Origin: Phorcus lineatus
Taxonomy: Eukaryota > Mollusca > Gastropoda > Trochida > Trochidae
Assembly (NCBI GenBank): GCA_921293015.1
Contig: OV121081.1
Coordinates: forward strand, 26,043,158 to 26,107,157
DNA length: 64,000 nucleotides
Reading direction: 5' to 3'
Shown here: positions 11,226-23,757 of the stretch, in pieces
Position numbering within the stretch: position 1 is the stretch's first letter
Layout of the letters: every line of letters starts with the position of its first letter
Position numbers and translations under genes: made by a program
The notes under the pieces: model-generated
Database searches by the model: none
The model's input: only the letters and a program-made list of their open reading frames with translations
What the model was told of the DNA's origin: nothing

Positions 11226-13679
11226 AATAATATATCAGAAATGTTAAGATTTCAGAAAGGTTGCCTATCGTTGAAGAAAATCTTAATGTCAGAGGGAGAA
11301 CAAATTGCGTAGTACACATTACACTACTCAGGGGTATTGAAAAGGATATAACGGGTATAAATGTTTAGTACGCAACATGGTTCAGGATACTTTTTATAAA
11401 TTACGCGACATAACTCTGCCTTAAGATTTTTTAATGTCATCTGGATAGCTTAATTTCAAAGGCATACGAGATAAAAGAGATTAGTTGAAAATGAATTGAA
11501 AGGTAGAGGTATTTTAATCCATCTGACTCTTTTCTATTTTATAGAGATTAAATTTTACTAAAGAAGGTTAAAAATGTTCAATGACTCCATTTAAAGTAGC
11601 TATTTCATGGCATTAAAAATACGTAACTAAAAATCTTGACATTGTTTCCCCTTTATTTCTTCAAAAATAGCTGGTCGAATGATATGGTGTTGATCTCAGG
11701 ATCTTTTATGTCCACAAAACGCACAGTGCGCTAACAGCCTTAGCTGTTCTGTGTACTAAAGACAAAATATATTTTGATATATGTTTGCTAAGTTGGAACT
11801 ATTGCGATTTTTACGTTTATGATAATTTTGGATACTATTTGTTTTGTTTAATGTCAGAGCAGAGTGAAAGAATTGAGAACCTACTAGAAAGTAGTTTAAG
11901 GCTCAATTTGATACGATAAACCATATTGAGGGTTTGCCATGCTTGCAAGAATGGGTGAAAGTTGATATTTTCATCATCACGATCGATGATTTAATATTAC
12001 GTAAATATTGATATTTTGCCGTTTTAAGTCAAAATAACTGCTCTCTAGTAAATGTTGTAGGTTTAGGTTCAATGTAAAATACATCATTTTGCAAAGGAAA
12101 TTTATGTATGTAAATCATTATTTTGAATTACAATGTATGATTTTTGTAAAATTTGACAAAATAAATTGGTCTAATACTGAAAAAGAAAGTACGCACTCAG
12201 TTGACAGCTTACACTACGCTTTACATTTTCTTAATTGCACATTAAATATAATAAAATACTGTCATAATGATATAAATGATTCAAGCAGGAGGAATTGTGG
12301 TTAGAATTAATAGTTGTGATATAAGATCTTATGTAAAATGCAATTCAAAATAAAGGTAAGGTTTTTGTCTTAATCATACTTAAGATGGAACTATCAGATG
12401 TTTGATCCTTTTTTGATAAAAATCATTCATGATAGGATACATGGATCGCATATCTACTTACAAAATAGTTACGAAAAGCAAAATAATCTTCTCATGCTTA
12501 AAAGATTAGTAACATGTGAAGTTTTACAAGACGGATTGTTTCAAATTAAATAAATCTAAAAAACCAGCAGAGTTTTGTTTAACCATATGTAACTACTTTA
12601 AAGTATTTATTTAAGTATGATTCAGCTTTGCATGGAAAATGGAATGATTGTGTGTCAATTACTACAACTTTATAGTCAATGTCATTACCCAAGTCCGTGA
12701 TTTCTAGACCATGGACTGACAGCTGTCAGTAGGGGTGATAACTGATAACATAAACGACCCTCAGTTTAAGAGTGATATGCAAATGAAAACATTCTATCAG
12801 AAAAACGTTCTGTGATAATTATCTTCATTGCCATTTTGAACCAATCTACTCTTCAGAAATAGCTGGTCATCCTGGTAATCTTGTGTCATTCTTAACATCT
12901 CTTCGTATTTTCAACAATTATTCAGGTTGGGAGGTCGGTTTTAATTCTTCCTTTTGAATAACACATTGCAATGATCGCTTCAGATCGGTGGTGTTGAAGA
13001 ACTGAGGAACATACTTTCAAGGGAAGACAGCTGACAAATATAAATTATTTTATGTTTTTATATTAAAAAGTTCGATTTAGAGTTGAGAGATACAATTCAC
13101 AAGGATTCCCAAACCTCAGTGCATATTCAGCAGTTTGAACTTTCGAACATTTTAACAATGACTCCTCATACAAGTGCTTGGGAAACTTATGGTGGTAAGA
13201 TGATTAACAATCTTATGAATACACAATATATTAAATACAGTTTTAAGGCATACATACTTACAAATAATTTCACTCGGCATATTTTGAACTGAATACGATT
13301 CTAGGACAGCTATCTTTGTCAGTTCCTATTTGGTAGGAAGTATGTTATACCAAAACTTTGCAATCAATAAGTTGTCAGAACTAATCAAGAGAAATCAACC
13401 CTAGAATAGCTGCCTTTAGGAAAAAAATGCCACATCATATAAAACATCGCTCTAGTCATTAATGCCATTTCAATTATCTTGTTCTGTTCTATTTCTTTAA
13501 ATGATTAAAGAATTTATTAGTTTTTCTATGTTTTTGTTTATTGTTTTCAACAATAACACCTGCGACATATAAACAGTTACATATACAATATACATAATTG
13601 ATTGATCATACAAAATATAATTCATTTATCAACTATTTTCATTTCCTTTTGAAAATTCAACTTTTCTCTTAAATTTGTT
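11226..13679. other. AT-rich DNA, nothing recognised
   Basis: Short open frames only (up to about 71 codons, AT-driven). No domain, RNA gene or bounded repeat recognised. Confidence 0.45.
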
Positions 13680-13880
13680 TAAAAGGTCAAGAGGGATATC
13701 AATTGCTTAATTGAAGTTTAAAAATATCTACGTTTATTAATGTTGACAGGAGTATATTTTGGGAAACTTTGTTGATAAGGTAAAGTTCAAATAGACACTG
13801 TAAGTGGCAAAAACGTCTGTGGCGTAGGGCAATTAGCCTACAACAGAAGCGCGTTATTGGTTACTTTCAGTTCAATAAAT
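13680..13880. repeat. Dispersed repeat family R-C, copy 2
   Basis: Diverged same-strand relative of 4078-4290, aligning from AAGAGGGATATCAATTGCTT through GTAGGGCAATTAGCC. No coding capacity. Confidence 0.4.
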
Positions 13881-14235
13881 GAAATAAGTTTATTAGATAT
13901 TTATTAACTGGTCTTGTCGTTTTCTGTTGATAAATTTCAATATATTAGTTATAATTTAACTCATCAACAAATGGAAGGATATCTTTTGGCTTTTGAAATT
14001 AAATAGATCTATGCTATTGTATATGATGCTGTGGTCATTGTCATTATTTCACTTATTTTAAAGCTCTCCCATTGTCTTCCCGATCGATGTGTCTTTTTAT
14101 TTCAACACCTTTATTCAAAATTTTCTAGCTGTAACTTTTTTTTTAAAGCGTTTTTTGAAAGTGCCATCTTGATTGATATTCTTATCTACGGGCTGATCGT
14201 CATGTAAACCTGTAGCCCAGTCACACAGTATAATC

Positions 14236-14429
14236 AGGGGGCAGAATAGCACAGTGGTTAGCGCGTTTGGCTTCGGAACAAGAGGTCCATGGCTCAAATC
14301 CTGTCAGGAGCTCCGAAACTTTGTGTGCAGTAGAGACCTGTTCTACAGGCAGTAAGGTTTGGGTTTTATACTACACTGAATTTCAGCGCGGTACCACCCA
14401 TGTTTCGCTAGTTCCAGCTAATGCTGGCC
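14236..14429 (+). mobile_element. SINE family A (tRNA-derived), 5' part
   Basis: A tRNA-like head, GGCAGAATAGCACAGTGG, contains a pol III A-box-like run, and GGCTCAAATCC sits at B-box position. The body (GTTCTAC, TTTGGGT, CTACACTGAATTTCAG, GTACCACCCATG) matches copies at 44144-44425 and on the minus strand at 63781-64000. The copy is interrupted at 14429 by a hAT-like MITE and resumes at 14801. Confidence 0.85.
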
Positions 14430-14800
14430 ATTCTCTTCCAAACAATCATAAATTCCTATACAACCTCTGTATTAATACGACGGTTTCTTGGTCTAGAAAT
14501 GTAGAACGCTGATTGGATACAATCAAAGCTAAACTTTATTCGAATATGCATATTGCACTTTGAATCGTCTCTACAGAACACAAACGTCTCATTGTGCGAC
14601 TGTATCATTGTATCAGGCATGTGTAACAATAAGTATAGTATTCATTCAATCGTTGTTTTCATTGGCTGAAATATTGCCAGGTAGGTTAAGTTGCAATATT
14701 GTGCCGGTAAGGGGAACTGCTGGAAGCCCGAGAAACCTTCGGATTAAGACAGAGGTTATATAGGATTTTATGACGGAGCTACCTCTGTTGGGAGAGAATG
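14429..14800. mobile_element. hAT-like MITE inserted in a SINE, 8-bp target duplication
   Basis: The ends CATTCTCTTCC and GGAGAGAATG are inverted; the subterminal part ATAAATTCCTATACAACCTC on the left mirrors GAGGTTATATAGGATTTTAT on the right. The flanking 8-mers ATGCTGGC (14421-14428) and ATGCTCGC (14801-14808) match at 7 of 8, and the uninterrupted SINE has a single such site, so the insertion is clear. An 8-bp duplication fits hAT-type transposition. The interior shares long runs (TCTAGAAATGTAGAA, GAAATATTG.CAGGTAG) with 58206-58522. No transposase is encoded. Confidence 0.85.
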
Positions 14801-14936
14801 ATGCTCGCAGGTTTGACCGCAATGCATAGCCACAATGGTGTTGCGTGCTTTCTCCCTGCAAAAATTCTAGCATCAGCAATATAAGTGAAATACTCTCTCG
14901 CGGCGTTATTAACCCCAAATAACATTAAAACCTTTG
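14801..14936 (+). mobile_element. SINE family A, 3' part of the split copy
   Basis: GATGCTCGCAGGTTTGACCG, AATGCATAGCCACAATGGTG and the tail GCGGCGTTATTAACCCC match the 3' half of the copies at 44144-44425 and 63781-64000. Together with 14236-14429 it makes one nearly full SINE. Confidence 0.85.
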
Positions 14937-16129
14937 AAAAACATTTTTAATGTTTGCAATCAATTCAGAAATATGTATTACATGAATTCGTCTTTAAATG
15001 TAGATAATGTGAAAAATATCAAATATTTGAAATATATAAAACGGGATCTTAATTTGTTGTTATACACTTTTGGATTGTGTTGAGTTTCACATTTCATCTT
15101 TATACTTCAGTAATTGGTCAGTAATTGAGTGATCAGCTACAGGAAAGTTACAGTTGATGTAACCTTTCCCTTTATGGCAGATTGACTAAATATGTAGCGA
15201 TCATGAGCCTTATGCTCGTGTTTAGTCCTTGAGCTGTGAAGTACATACTTGAAAATAAGGTTTCGTTCAGATTTTCCCCAGTCTAATAAACTTCAAGCTC
15301 AGTAAATTACACATTGAATGAGATCTGTAAATCAAGTGAACATGATCAGAAAACTGATGTTTCGATACTCATTAAATTATGTTTCTCTTTTGTGAAATTT
15401 AATACGTCATAGAACGGTCAATAACTCTTTAAGTAGTTTGTACTACTTAACAATGTTTAATGCAAATGTGGACTATGTACATACTTCACCGAACTAACAC
15501 GCAAAAAATGTGTTCGATAATTATAAAACAACGTGAAAACAACAACATTTGATTGCAACCAATCAATTTCCTCAAACTAGTAGTACCTCTGCATCGTCTA
15601 TGGCGAGAAAGCGTTGTGTCTAAGCAGTGGACAAATCACAGGGCCATAGTATGTGGCATTTTGATTTTAGCCATAAATATCTGTACCACACTCATAACTT
15701 TAAGTATGTGAAATGTTGTTACTCATGTACTATAAATATAGACTTTGTATTTCAAGAATATATCAGCCTTATCAGCTACTTGAATATTGGTTTCAAACAG
15801 CTCAATATATATGTATAATACTTATTTTTTGGGATATAAAAAATAAAAAAAATATTTGATTTCGATATACAAGTAAGTTGCATGAAACCGTAATTCCGAA
15901 TTCTCGAGACTCGAGATAAGTTATATATAACTCTGTCTTTCTCGGTAACGGTACATAACTTAGATTCTTGCTAAAAGGAGGATCACCAGGTCGGCTCGGT
16001 TCTCTGCTGTTGGAAATGTTTTAGCACATTAAACGTTAAACCCTTCAAATTGTTTTAAACTTAAGGTCCTTGCCCTGGCGGTTCGCAGCCAAACGTAAAT
16101 GAATCTTTAAGCTACTCTCTACGTTTTAG
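14937..16129. other. AT-rich DNA, nothing recognised
   Basis: No feature supported. Two ClaI-like and XhoI-like short palindromes near 15900 are chance level. Confidence 0.4.
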
Positions 16130-16420
16130 TTTACTCTCCATTAAATTTCTATTCCATGCATTAACTCTAAAGCAAATAACATTAATCGACAGCACTTTAT
16201 GATAATTGACATTTAACACTTAAACTGAGTGCTCTGACACGAATGTATTCAATAAATTCAAAACTACATTTCGATCTTTCGAGTGAACTGACAGCAAGTC
16301 AATATTAGCCAAACAAGATTTTTTTATATTTTACAATTTTTTTAATACATTTACCTTTATTGAAAGATGCAGCTATGTTATGTCAGTCAGAAATAATATA
16401 GTTTTCTTTACGAGAACAAA
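16130..16420. repeat. Dispersed repeat family R-D, copy 1
   Basis: Same-strand similarity with 47110-47400: GTTTACT.TCCATT, then AACAGCACTTT-like, ACTACATTTCG.TC, ACAGCAAGT.AA.ATT and CCAAA...TTTTTATATT, in the same order. Diverged and without defined ends. Confidence 0.45.
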
Positions 16421-17599
16421 CGAGCCAGTCTGTGGAAAAATAACGTCGCAAAATATTGAGCAGTAAAATAAACGAATATCGTAGGGATCATATTTCTAAA
16501 AGCGAATCCATTTTCTTTAATTTAACTAATGGAGCGTAGCTTATCAATTACGTTGTTGAAAAGAATATGTCATGCCTTGGAAAGGATAATCATTAAAAGC
16601 CAAAATCCATCCGAAACATTTTTGACATGCAAATGCATCATATATACATATAATTTAGCACAATCATTTAGATGATGATTTTCTCAGTTTTCATAAATCA
16701 ACACATAATATACCAGGGTTTTCTTTCTCTTGCAAAAATACCCTACTTTGGGATATGGTAATAATTATGATAATGGTGATATCTTAATGGTGCTTTAACC
16801 ATGTTATAATACCCACTTAAAGTTGTAGGCACATTATCAACTTTGATGTTTGAGCCACTTATGGACTTGGTTGCATGACGTCGAATGTTGATATTAGAAC
16901 AGCCTACAAAGTTAAAAGTTAGCACAGTACTGTAAGTGTTTGCTCTTGCAGACTTATAATTATTACATTGTAAACAAAACCTTACACATCGTGAGATTAT
17001 TTATTTATGTATTTTGTCCATAAAGCTCGATTAAATCGGACATAATGAATACAGTGATAATTTTATAGGATAATAGATCCATCAAATTGAATGTACACGG
17101 TAATTTATTCTCTAACATATTCTACCACAAAATCACCAATGTCACATGACCAATCGACCAATTGACTCAACATTAGCTTCACATATGTTTTCATCGGGAC
17201 CATTCATACCCGCTCAGTGTTACCAACCCCTAAACAACCCCCACCACACCACTTCAATACGTATCCATAATAAAATCATAGCAATTATTTGTACTAAAGT
17301 AATAATAAAGACAAATTTGTACTACCAAATTATTATATAGCAATTAAGACAATTAAAAACATTGTCTAAAGGTGACGACAAGTAACGTCAATTAATATCG
17401 AGCATTGAAGGTATGTCATTTATATTCAATTAAATCGGATTGGTTTGTTTTAAATGGATATCTCGATTCAAAGAAGACGTTTGTATGATAATGAACCGTT
17501 CGTTGAAAAGATAGTTGTCTTCGTATTCATCAAGCTCACAATTAATTGTGTAAAAAGATTACAACGATTTTCCTCACGTATTATAGTAAGCCTTCGTTG
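16421..17599. other. AT-rich DNA, nothing recognised
   Basis: No coding frame or bounded repeat supported. Confidence 0.4.
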
Positions 17600-17905
17600 A
17601 AAAAAATGGTTGTCAAGATATTTGCCCATTCTGATGTGACTTGCAAGGCTCCATTACAAACTCTGATCACGATCACCGATGGTCGATTTGTTGTGAGATC
17701 ACGCTTAAATGCGTTCGGGTTACAGTATGAAATACCTTTCTCATCTTTCAACAATTGTCATTTACTGAACAAGTTTTTAAATTTTGATTTCCCTTGGGCC
17801 GAGATGTTAGTAAAATGAACTTGGAGTGAGACATGCATCCAAAATGCAAATCTATTTTGGCTACGGAAAATTTTTTTTCAAAACCTAATTTTGAAAAAAA
17901 GATCA
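17600..17905. repeat. Dispersed repeat family R-B, copy 2
   Basis: Same-strand relative of 7575-7880 (shared GGCTCCATTAC/AGGTCCATTAC, GATGGTC, AGATC.CGCTTAA, TGCGTTC, TTTACTGAACAAG, GATTTCCCTTGGGC). A 90-codon frame spans most of it. Confidence 0.55.
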
Positions 17906-19349
17906 TTATTCAAACCAAATATTATGTGTATTTTCAGAATGACTCCGATTGATAACTTCATTAAAGTCAACAGCAAATATTGTGTACATTGGCCTAAATC
18001 ATAGCTGTACTGTTATTGTTAACTTCGCTACAAGTTTATAATGTAAGGGAACAGTTTAAGGCTATTTGAAATACCGCCCCACAGATAATAGTAAAAACTT
18101 ATCGTTTTACGTTTAAAGACGTATATCCGACAATCATTTCAATAGCAGTCTCGAAACAGAAATAGTACTGTAATTAAATTGAACCAGATAAATTGGATAA
18201 CGACTCTTGTTACCGGAAAGAGAATTATATCAACCCGACGTTTGATAGTGGAAACCGGGACAGCAGTAATGTTACTAGTGCAATAATGTAAATTATATTT
18301 TGACTTATTGCATGCACATTTCCACATCAATTGCGAATGCTAAACACACTGTTAGACTGTCTGGAGTTGATAAACATTTCCCCTATGTATTGTCAACTGT
18401 ACTTAACAATTATCTCATCTATCTGAAACTATAAAAACAGAATTGCTGACTTATATGAAAACAATGTTTTACTTAATTGGTATTGTGATTATCTTCTCCA
18501 ACATCTATACATTTGGGTGTCACGAACATACCTGAAAGATTTAATGTGTTTGAAGGTTTGAAATCAGTACTGATCTTTAAAAAAGCATTTTTAATTTCCT
18601 ATAGAGAAGGACTTTTTTCAATGTTTATACCTGAATTCGGGAATTATTTTTTTTTTTTTATAGTAGAATATTACATGATCGATCGAGCATTGTATGCATA
18701 TGCAACCTGATACAAGTTAGCATAATCTAATGAATAATGAGTTATTATTAAACCTAATAAAGTAGATGTTTTTGCTGATATCAATGTCTAAAGCGATTGC
18801 TTGTGTTTTATGATCATAAAGAGCCGTATACTCTTTCTAAAGTACGGACGGTGATTAAACGTATAAAAGAATTCTAATTTTAACCTGATCAGGTCGATTC
18901 AGAACTGAAGAATCCTAGCATATTTAAAAACATGGTATACTTACATATCAGAGAAATACGCACACATATATACTTACCCAGTGCACAACATTATATTCCA
19001 AAGCTCAAATGTTCTTTAACTGTAACTTTAACTGCATAATGGTGAAGTTTATGTCAACAAATTGGGAATGCAAAGGTAAACGCACACTGATTATGACAAC
19101 ATGTATGGTACAATGCTGTCGTTCTTAAATCTATTCATGTGGGGTTGTTGTTTTTTTCTTAACATTTAGTTCAATAACAGCACAATATGGAATCAATCAT
19201 TATGTTCTTACAAAATATAACGAGAACTCATGTTGATATAATGAAAAACTGTTTACATCAATACATGTATTTTGAAAAAAGTTTAAGTAAAAAATTCTAA
19301 GATCAAATTTTTGTAAATCAAATTATGACTAACGAACTCACACCTCAAC
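17906..19349. other. AT-rich DNA, nothing recognised
   Basis: No feature supported. Confidence 0.4.
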
Positions 19350-19445
19350 TCATACTCTCCAAACAGAGGTAGCTCCGTCATAAATCCCTATACAACCTTG
19401 TTGTACAGGAATGAATGACGGAGATACCTCTGTGGGGAGAGAATG
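19350..19445. mobile_element. Minimal hAT-like MITE made almost only of its two ends
   Basis: ACTCTCCAAACAGAGGTAGC and CTCCGTCATAAAT on the left face ATGACGGAGATACCTCTGTG and GGAGAGAATG on the right; the whole 95 bp forms a hairpin. The ends match those of the element at 14429-14800. Flanking ACCTCAAC and ACCTCAAT (7 of 8) agree with an 8-bp target duplication. Confidence 0.8.
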
Positions 19446-19958
19446 ACCTCAATAACATTTATAAAAAGATTTGAAAGTTTTCAAGGAAATTTCTTTTAAC
19501 GTTTTCTTATACTTCAAGACCACTCACATGTGTTAATTAATTTGAACACTTCATGATGTATGGGCAAGACAGAAAAAACAAAACAATCGATACTGTCGAA
19601 AAACATACTTCACCTGTCACTTCTTTCTTGTACTCGTTTGTATAATATAAACATTTGCTATATGTTTTGCAAGAGCTTAAAGACAACAGTGCTTTATTCC
19701 ATATTTCTTCTATGTTTTATGCATTTTTGAATACTGTAAATGGATATGAGAAAAGCCAGTGCCATCTCCATTTGTACCTAAGTCTGATGACAATGAAAGC
19801 AAAGATATTAGAAGTATAATTATTAAATATAATGTTTAACATTTAGGCATATATAAATCAAATATATATAATCAGATATAGTAAATATATCAAGTCTCCT
19901 TCTAGAGGAATACCAATCTGAGAGGCCACCAATTAACTGGTAGTGGCACCTAAAGTTG

Positions 19959-20100
19959 TTCTAAAACCTTGTTTGTCCCTCACTATGTATTTCTTTCCGT
20001 CTTTTCCTTCATCCTTTCGATCCCTTTCTCCCTGATCTGTCCGCTCTATTTTGGATGCTTGGCATCCACGTATTTTATGACTGAAATAATGTTGCAAACA
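19959..20100 (+). mobile_element. SINE family B, truncated 3' part
   Basis: TTCTAAAACCT, CTTTCCGTCTTTTCC, TCATCCTTTCGATCCCTTTC and GGATGCTTGGCATCCACG match the body of the full copy at 23758-24072. The 5' head and the terminal tail are missing. Confidence 0.75.
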
Positions 20101-21260
20101 TGTTTGAGGAACATTTTTAGCTAGTTTTTTTGTTTTATTTATACCTTAGATGGGAAAACATACATAACAGATACATGTAAACTAATTTCTTAAAAAAAAC
20201 GGCAGTAACAGTTTTTTATATGAATAAAAAGTTTTTAAAGAAATTGAAATTCAGGATTCCAATTGCTAGATATATTGTGTTTTGATAAAAAGATTTTTGA
20301 AACGATCGTACCATAATCGGGTAAGCTGCGCGAATTTATTTCCCTCCCTCAAATGATGAAAAGGTGTTCACACTAAAATGGCCGCCAGTATGTTTTGTTT
20401 GATAATTTATTATGAAGGATGATCTGATTGACTATTCAGATGCTTTGACCCTCTTAAAAAAAGTTATTTTGCATTAACTTATGTTTCTTATGGAAAAATT
20501 GAAGAAAAAGATAATTCACAAAAGGTGTTATCAGACATGATCAACCTATAATTAAGCTACGAGTCTCGTCTACTTGAAGAAACGATGATGCATCATCAGC
20601 AGAATCATACATACACTGTAAACAAAAAACTCAGTAGAATGACAGATTACAGCTGACAGTTTCAAATGCAATTACTGTTTCTTAAGGGAGATGAAAGAGA
20701 TGTGTTTAAAGATAAGATTTCAAAACAGACTTTCTAGATTGTAAATATGATTATTTTGGGAAGTAAATGATGCAGCCCAAACCAATGTAACCGATATCTC
20801 AAATTGTCCCTTCTCTGACGGAGATTGCTAAATGGTTATTATATTTGAAAAAGAACACACCCTAGAAACTGAAATAAGCGATTTCTGACATATGAAAATA
20901 TTCATCAATTCGAAAAATAATGGCGATTATATATCGCTCAAGACAATTTGCCAATAACAATTATTCATATCAAGAAGGTGACGTGATTCCTTAATCAGTA
21001 GACAAAATTGTGATTGATAAGACGTTAAAGATCATTTGGTTGAGAAACAATCTTTCAACGTTTCACCAAATGTCTATTTTATTTATTTATAAGATAATGT
21101 ACTGATGAACAATGAACGTAATATTATAAATGTTCCTTAGGTTACTATACATTTTATGCGGAATCCTTGATTTCTGCCATTGCAAAGAAGCATTAAAGAT
21201 GCAAGATTACAGTGTAAAACGTGTAAAAATATATTTTACTTTTTTTTTTATTTGTGCCTA
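20101..21260. other. AT-rich DNA, nothing recognised
   Basis: No feature supported between two SINE remnants. Confidence 0.4.
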
Positions 21261-21402
21261 TCCCAACTTTGCCTTTCTTTCCGTCGTTTCCGTCATCCTT
21301 TCGATACCTTTCTTCCTGATCTGATCTGTCCATAGATTTTCATCAACATTTTAAATAAATGAAATATTGTTGAAAACACGCTAAACCCCAAATCACTCAC
21401 TC
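21261..21402 (+). mobile_element. SINE family B, 5'-truncated diverged copy
   Basis: GCCTTTCTTTCCGTC, GTCATCCTTTCGATACC and the tail ACGCTAAACCCCAAATCACT follow the order of the full copy at 23758-24072, with a scrambled middle. Confidence 0.7.
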
Positions 21403-21736
21403 ATGAAAACAAAAGATGAATTACTTACTAAGGTGTTTTTTCTGAACAAAAATGCGACATGATTGTAAACTTTTATTGAAGTGGATAATGATCACTATAA
21501 TGAATGGAGGTTTGCATTTGCATACGGTGTATACTAGACTTGGTCATTTTCAGAAATCGGTCTCAATGCTTAATTACAATTTTTTTCAAAAAACATTACT
21601 CCCATTTTGTGTAGCGACATTTTTCCAATATCCAATATTTTGCAACTGACAAACTGTCTATCTTCCTTCAATTTCACTGTCCAATCATTCTGAAACACAG
21701 TGTAGATGTCTTATCTGTCAGGAGAAACATTGGGTA

Positions 21737-21850
21737 ATGAAAATAGAGCTTCACTTTGTTGATTACTCCTGAGAAATGTCGACAAAAGTTGGTAATGGGA
21801 ACTGACAACGTCTACCTCTTGTAAAGAATAATTCGACGGAAGTCCCTTGA
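21737..21850. repeat. Dispersed repeat R-E, copy 1
   Basis: AGAGCTTCACTTTGTTGATT, ATGGGAACTGACAAC and GAAGTCCCTTG reappear in the same order on the opposite strand at 37145-37251. The conservation is high over about 110 bp. No ends or coding capacity. Confidence 0.6.
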
Positions 21851-22754
21851 CAAGATCTTGTTTAAAGTTTTCGATTAAGGTTCGACTCTAACTACGTTAA
21901 AGTTCAGACAGATCAATAGTAAACTGACATTTTAGTTTGCTGTAGCCCATAAGGAGCTGGTGGGATATAATGTGTGAAATTGGAACAGGAACAGGAACGT
22001 TTTGGGTACTTACTACTTTTAATGAGAAACTAATCACTGAGTTAACGTGTTTTGACTAAAGAGTGGTTTTCATTATGTTCATATTCCTGACATTAAGCTG
22101 TCGATGAATTGAATTTTGTGTGTATTTTTATAATTTGGTAACACGAAAAAGACCATAATTGTATTGACGCGTTCACTTTTTAGACCTTCAAACTTCTCCT
22201 AAATCAAAATAAACAGTCTGAGGGTTGGCTTGAACTCCTATGCTATTTAAAAGTTAAACCTTTATAGGAAATGTGTATGAAAACAATTGAAGATTGATAG
22301 AATGGAAACAACTAGCAGATTATAAGAATGATAGAACCGAGACAATTGTATGATTCGTTGGGCTCTTGATTCTATGAAGTTGATGTCTCTCGCTCTATCT
22401 CTGCATTATGAGACCAGATATTATAGGAGGTTTACTGACTCCAATTTCAGTATCATCATTATTCATGATGTCAAGTTACATATTCTCTGGACTATTAAAT
22501 CAAGGACCTCTTCCTGACTAAGCCATTGCTACATTATTTTCAGAAACAGATGGGAAGTCCTCCCAAATATCTATGAAGTTAATTTCAATGATAACGTACT
22601 CTAATAAGATATGCAATAAGATGCAATTCTACACAAATATCTTAATATCGGAACCCATGAATTATCTGGTTTCATAATGCCTATGTGCTTATGTAGGAAA
22701 TATGTTTTCCGTGAGTCTTTTTATAAATATAACAGAACAGTTACATTACTTTAA
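21851..22754. other. AT-rich DNA, nothing recognised
   Basis: No feature supported. Confidence 0.4.
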
Positions 22755-23275
22755 AGGGGCAGAGGGTATCTTGTTCGATTCAAATATGTCAAACTTCCTA
22801 AATGGTGATTGAGTGAGTGCTTTGAACAATATTTCAGTTATTAAACACGTGGATGCCAAGCATCCAAAAGAGAGTGGACAATTTAGGGAGAAAGGGATCG
22901 ACAGGATGAGGAAAAAGACGGAAATTCCTAAATGGTGTTATTTCACCAACAAGTAGTGGATATTTCTGCAAATAACGTCTCAATGCTTATCAGTTAGCAT
23001 GATGACTATAAAAAGGACAGGTTTATGATCGAAAACCGGACATCGGCACACAGCAATAACACAAGCGTAATTTTGAAAAGTTATTCATAGCAGACGCAAC
23101 GAAAAATAAAGGTTGATATTGGTAAGTAGGTCATAAAATTAACAAATATGTGAATGGGGCGCTTAAATTCGACTTATTATAATTTATATGGTCGCTTGTA
23201 GTTAACAATAAAAAACAAGAAAATGTCATAAAGCCACATACACAATTCGTACTCACGTTAACTGTGTCACTTTAT
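22755..23275. repeat. Repeat family R-A copy 2, interrupted by a SINE
   Basis: Starts near AAAGGGGCAGAGGGTATC and ends near TTAACTGTGTCACTTTATCG, inverted as in the copy at 3335-3773, with shared interior ATGATCGAAAACCGGACATC. A family-B SINE is inserted at 22808-22924. Confidence 0.65.
22808..22924 (-). mobile_element. SINE family B, 5'-truncated, with 13-bp target duplication
   Basis: Reverse-strand match to the 3' part of SINE B, from GACGGAAA-side body through GGATGCCAAGCATCC to the ACTCACTC tail. It is flanked by perfect copies of TTCCTAAATGGTG at 22795-22807 and 22925-22937. Truncation at the 5' end, a simple-repeat tail and a 13-bp duplication are the marks of LINE-type target-primed insertion. 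Confidence 0.9.
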
Positions 23276-23757
23276 CGTGATTACAGTGGTAGTTATAACC
23301 TGACTGAGTGTATATGATTTAAGGTTGATAGTTTATCTGTAAAATGATTTAACTATTTCCATAACAATAGCCACAAACAACGTTATAAGTTTGTCCATTA
23401 GAACTTGTTGATGTATCAAATTTAACTTTTGTATTCGTATACATTATATATTTTATCAATTTTCTATTGTTAAGAGAAATCTGCGACCGAGGCTCAATTG
23501 AAAAAGGGATCACTGCGAAGAGCACCAATTAATGATTTAGTGATAGTAATTCACAATGGAAGGTTATGATGTGAAAACATTCCAAATGTTATCAAGTTCA
23601 AAACTTTAATAACATGTTGATACCACGGCGTCATGGTACATAGTATTAGGTTTATTTGACAAAGAGGTACAGTATTGCTTTACAACAGTCCGAATGGTGA
23701 TTTAAAACATACCATTGACCAGTTGGTTATAAAACAAATATTTTCTACTGCCTTATG

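Noticed and set aside
11680-11760. tRNA-like words on the minus strand (GTTAGCGCACTG)
   Set aside because: A-box-like run only; no acceptable B box or fold, so neither a tRNA gene nor a clear SINE.
14560-14918. 67- and 90-codon frames
   Set aside because: They cross a hAT-like MITE and a SINE boundary and have no domain.
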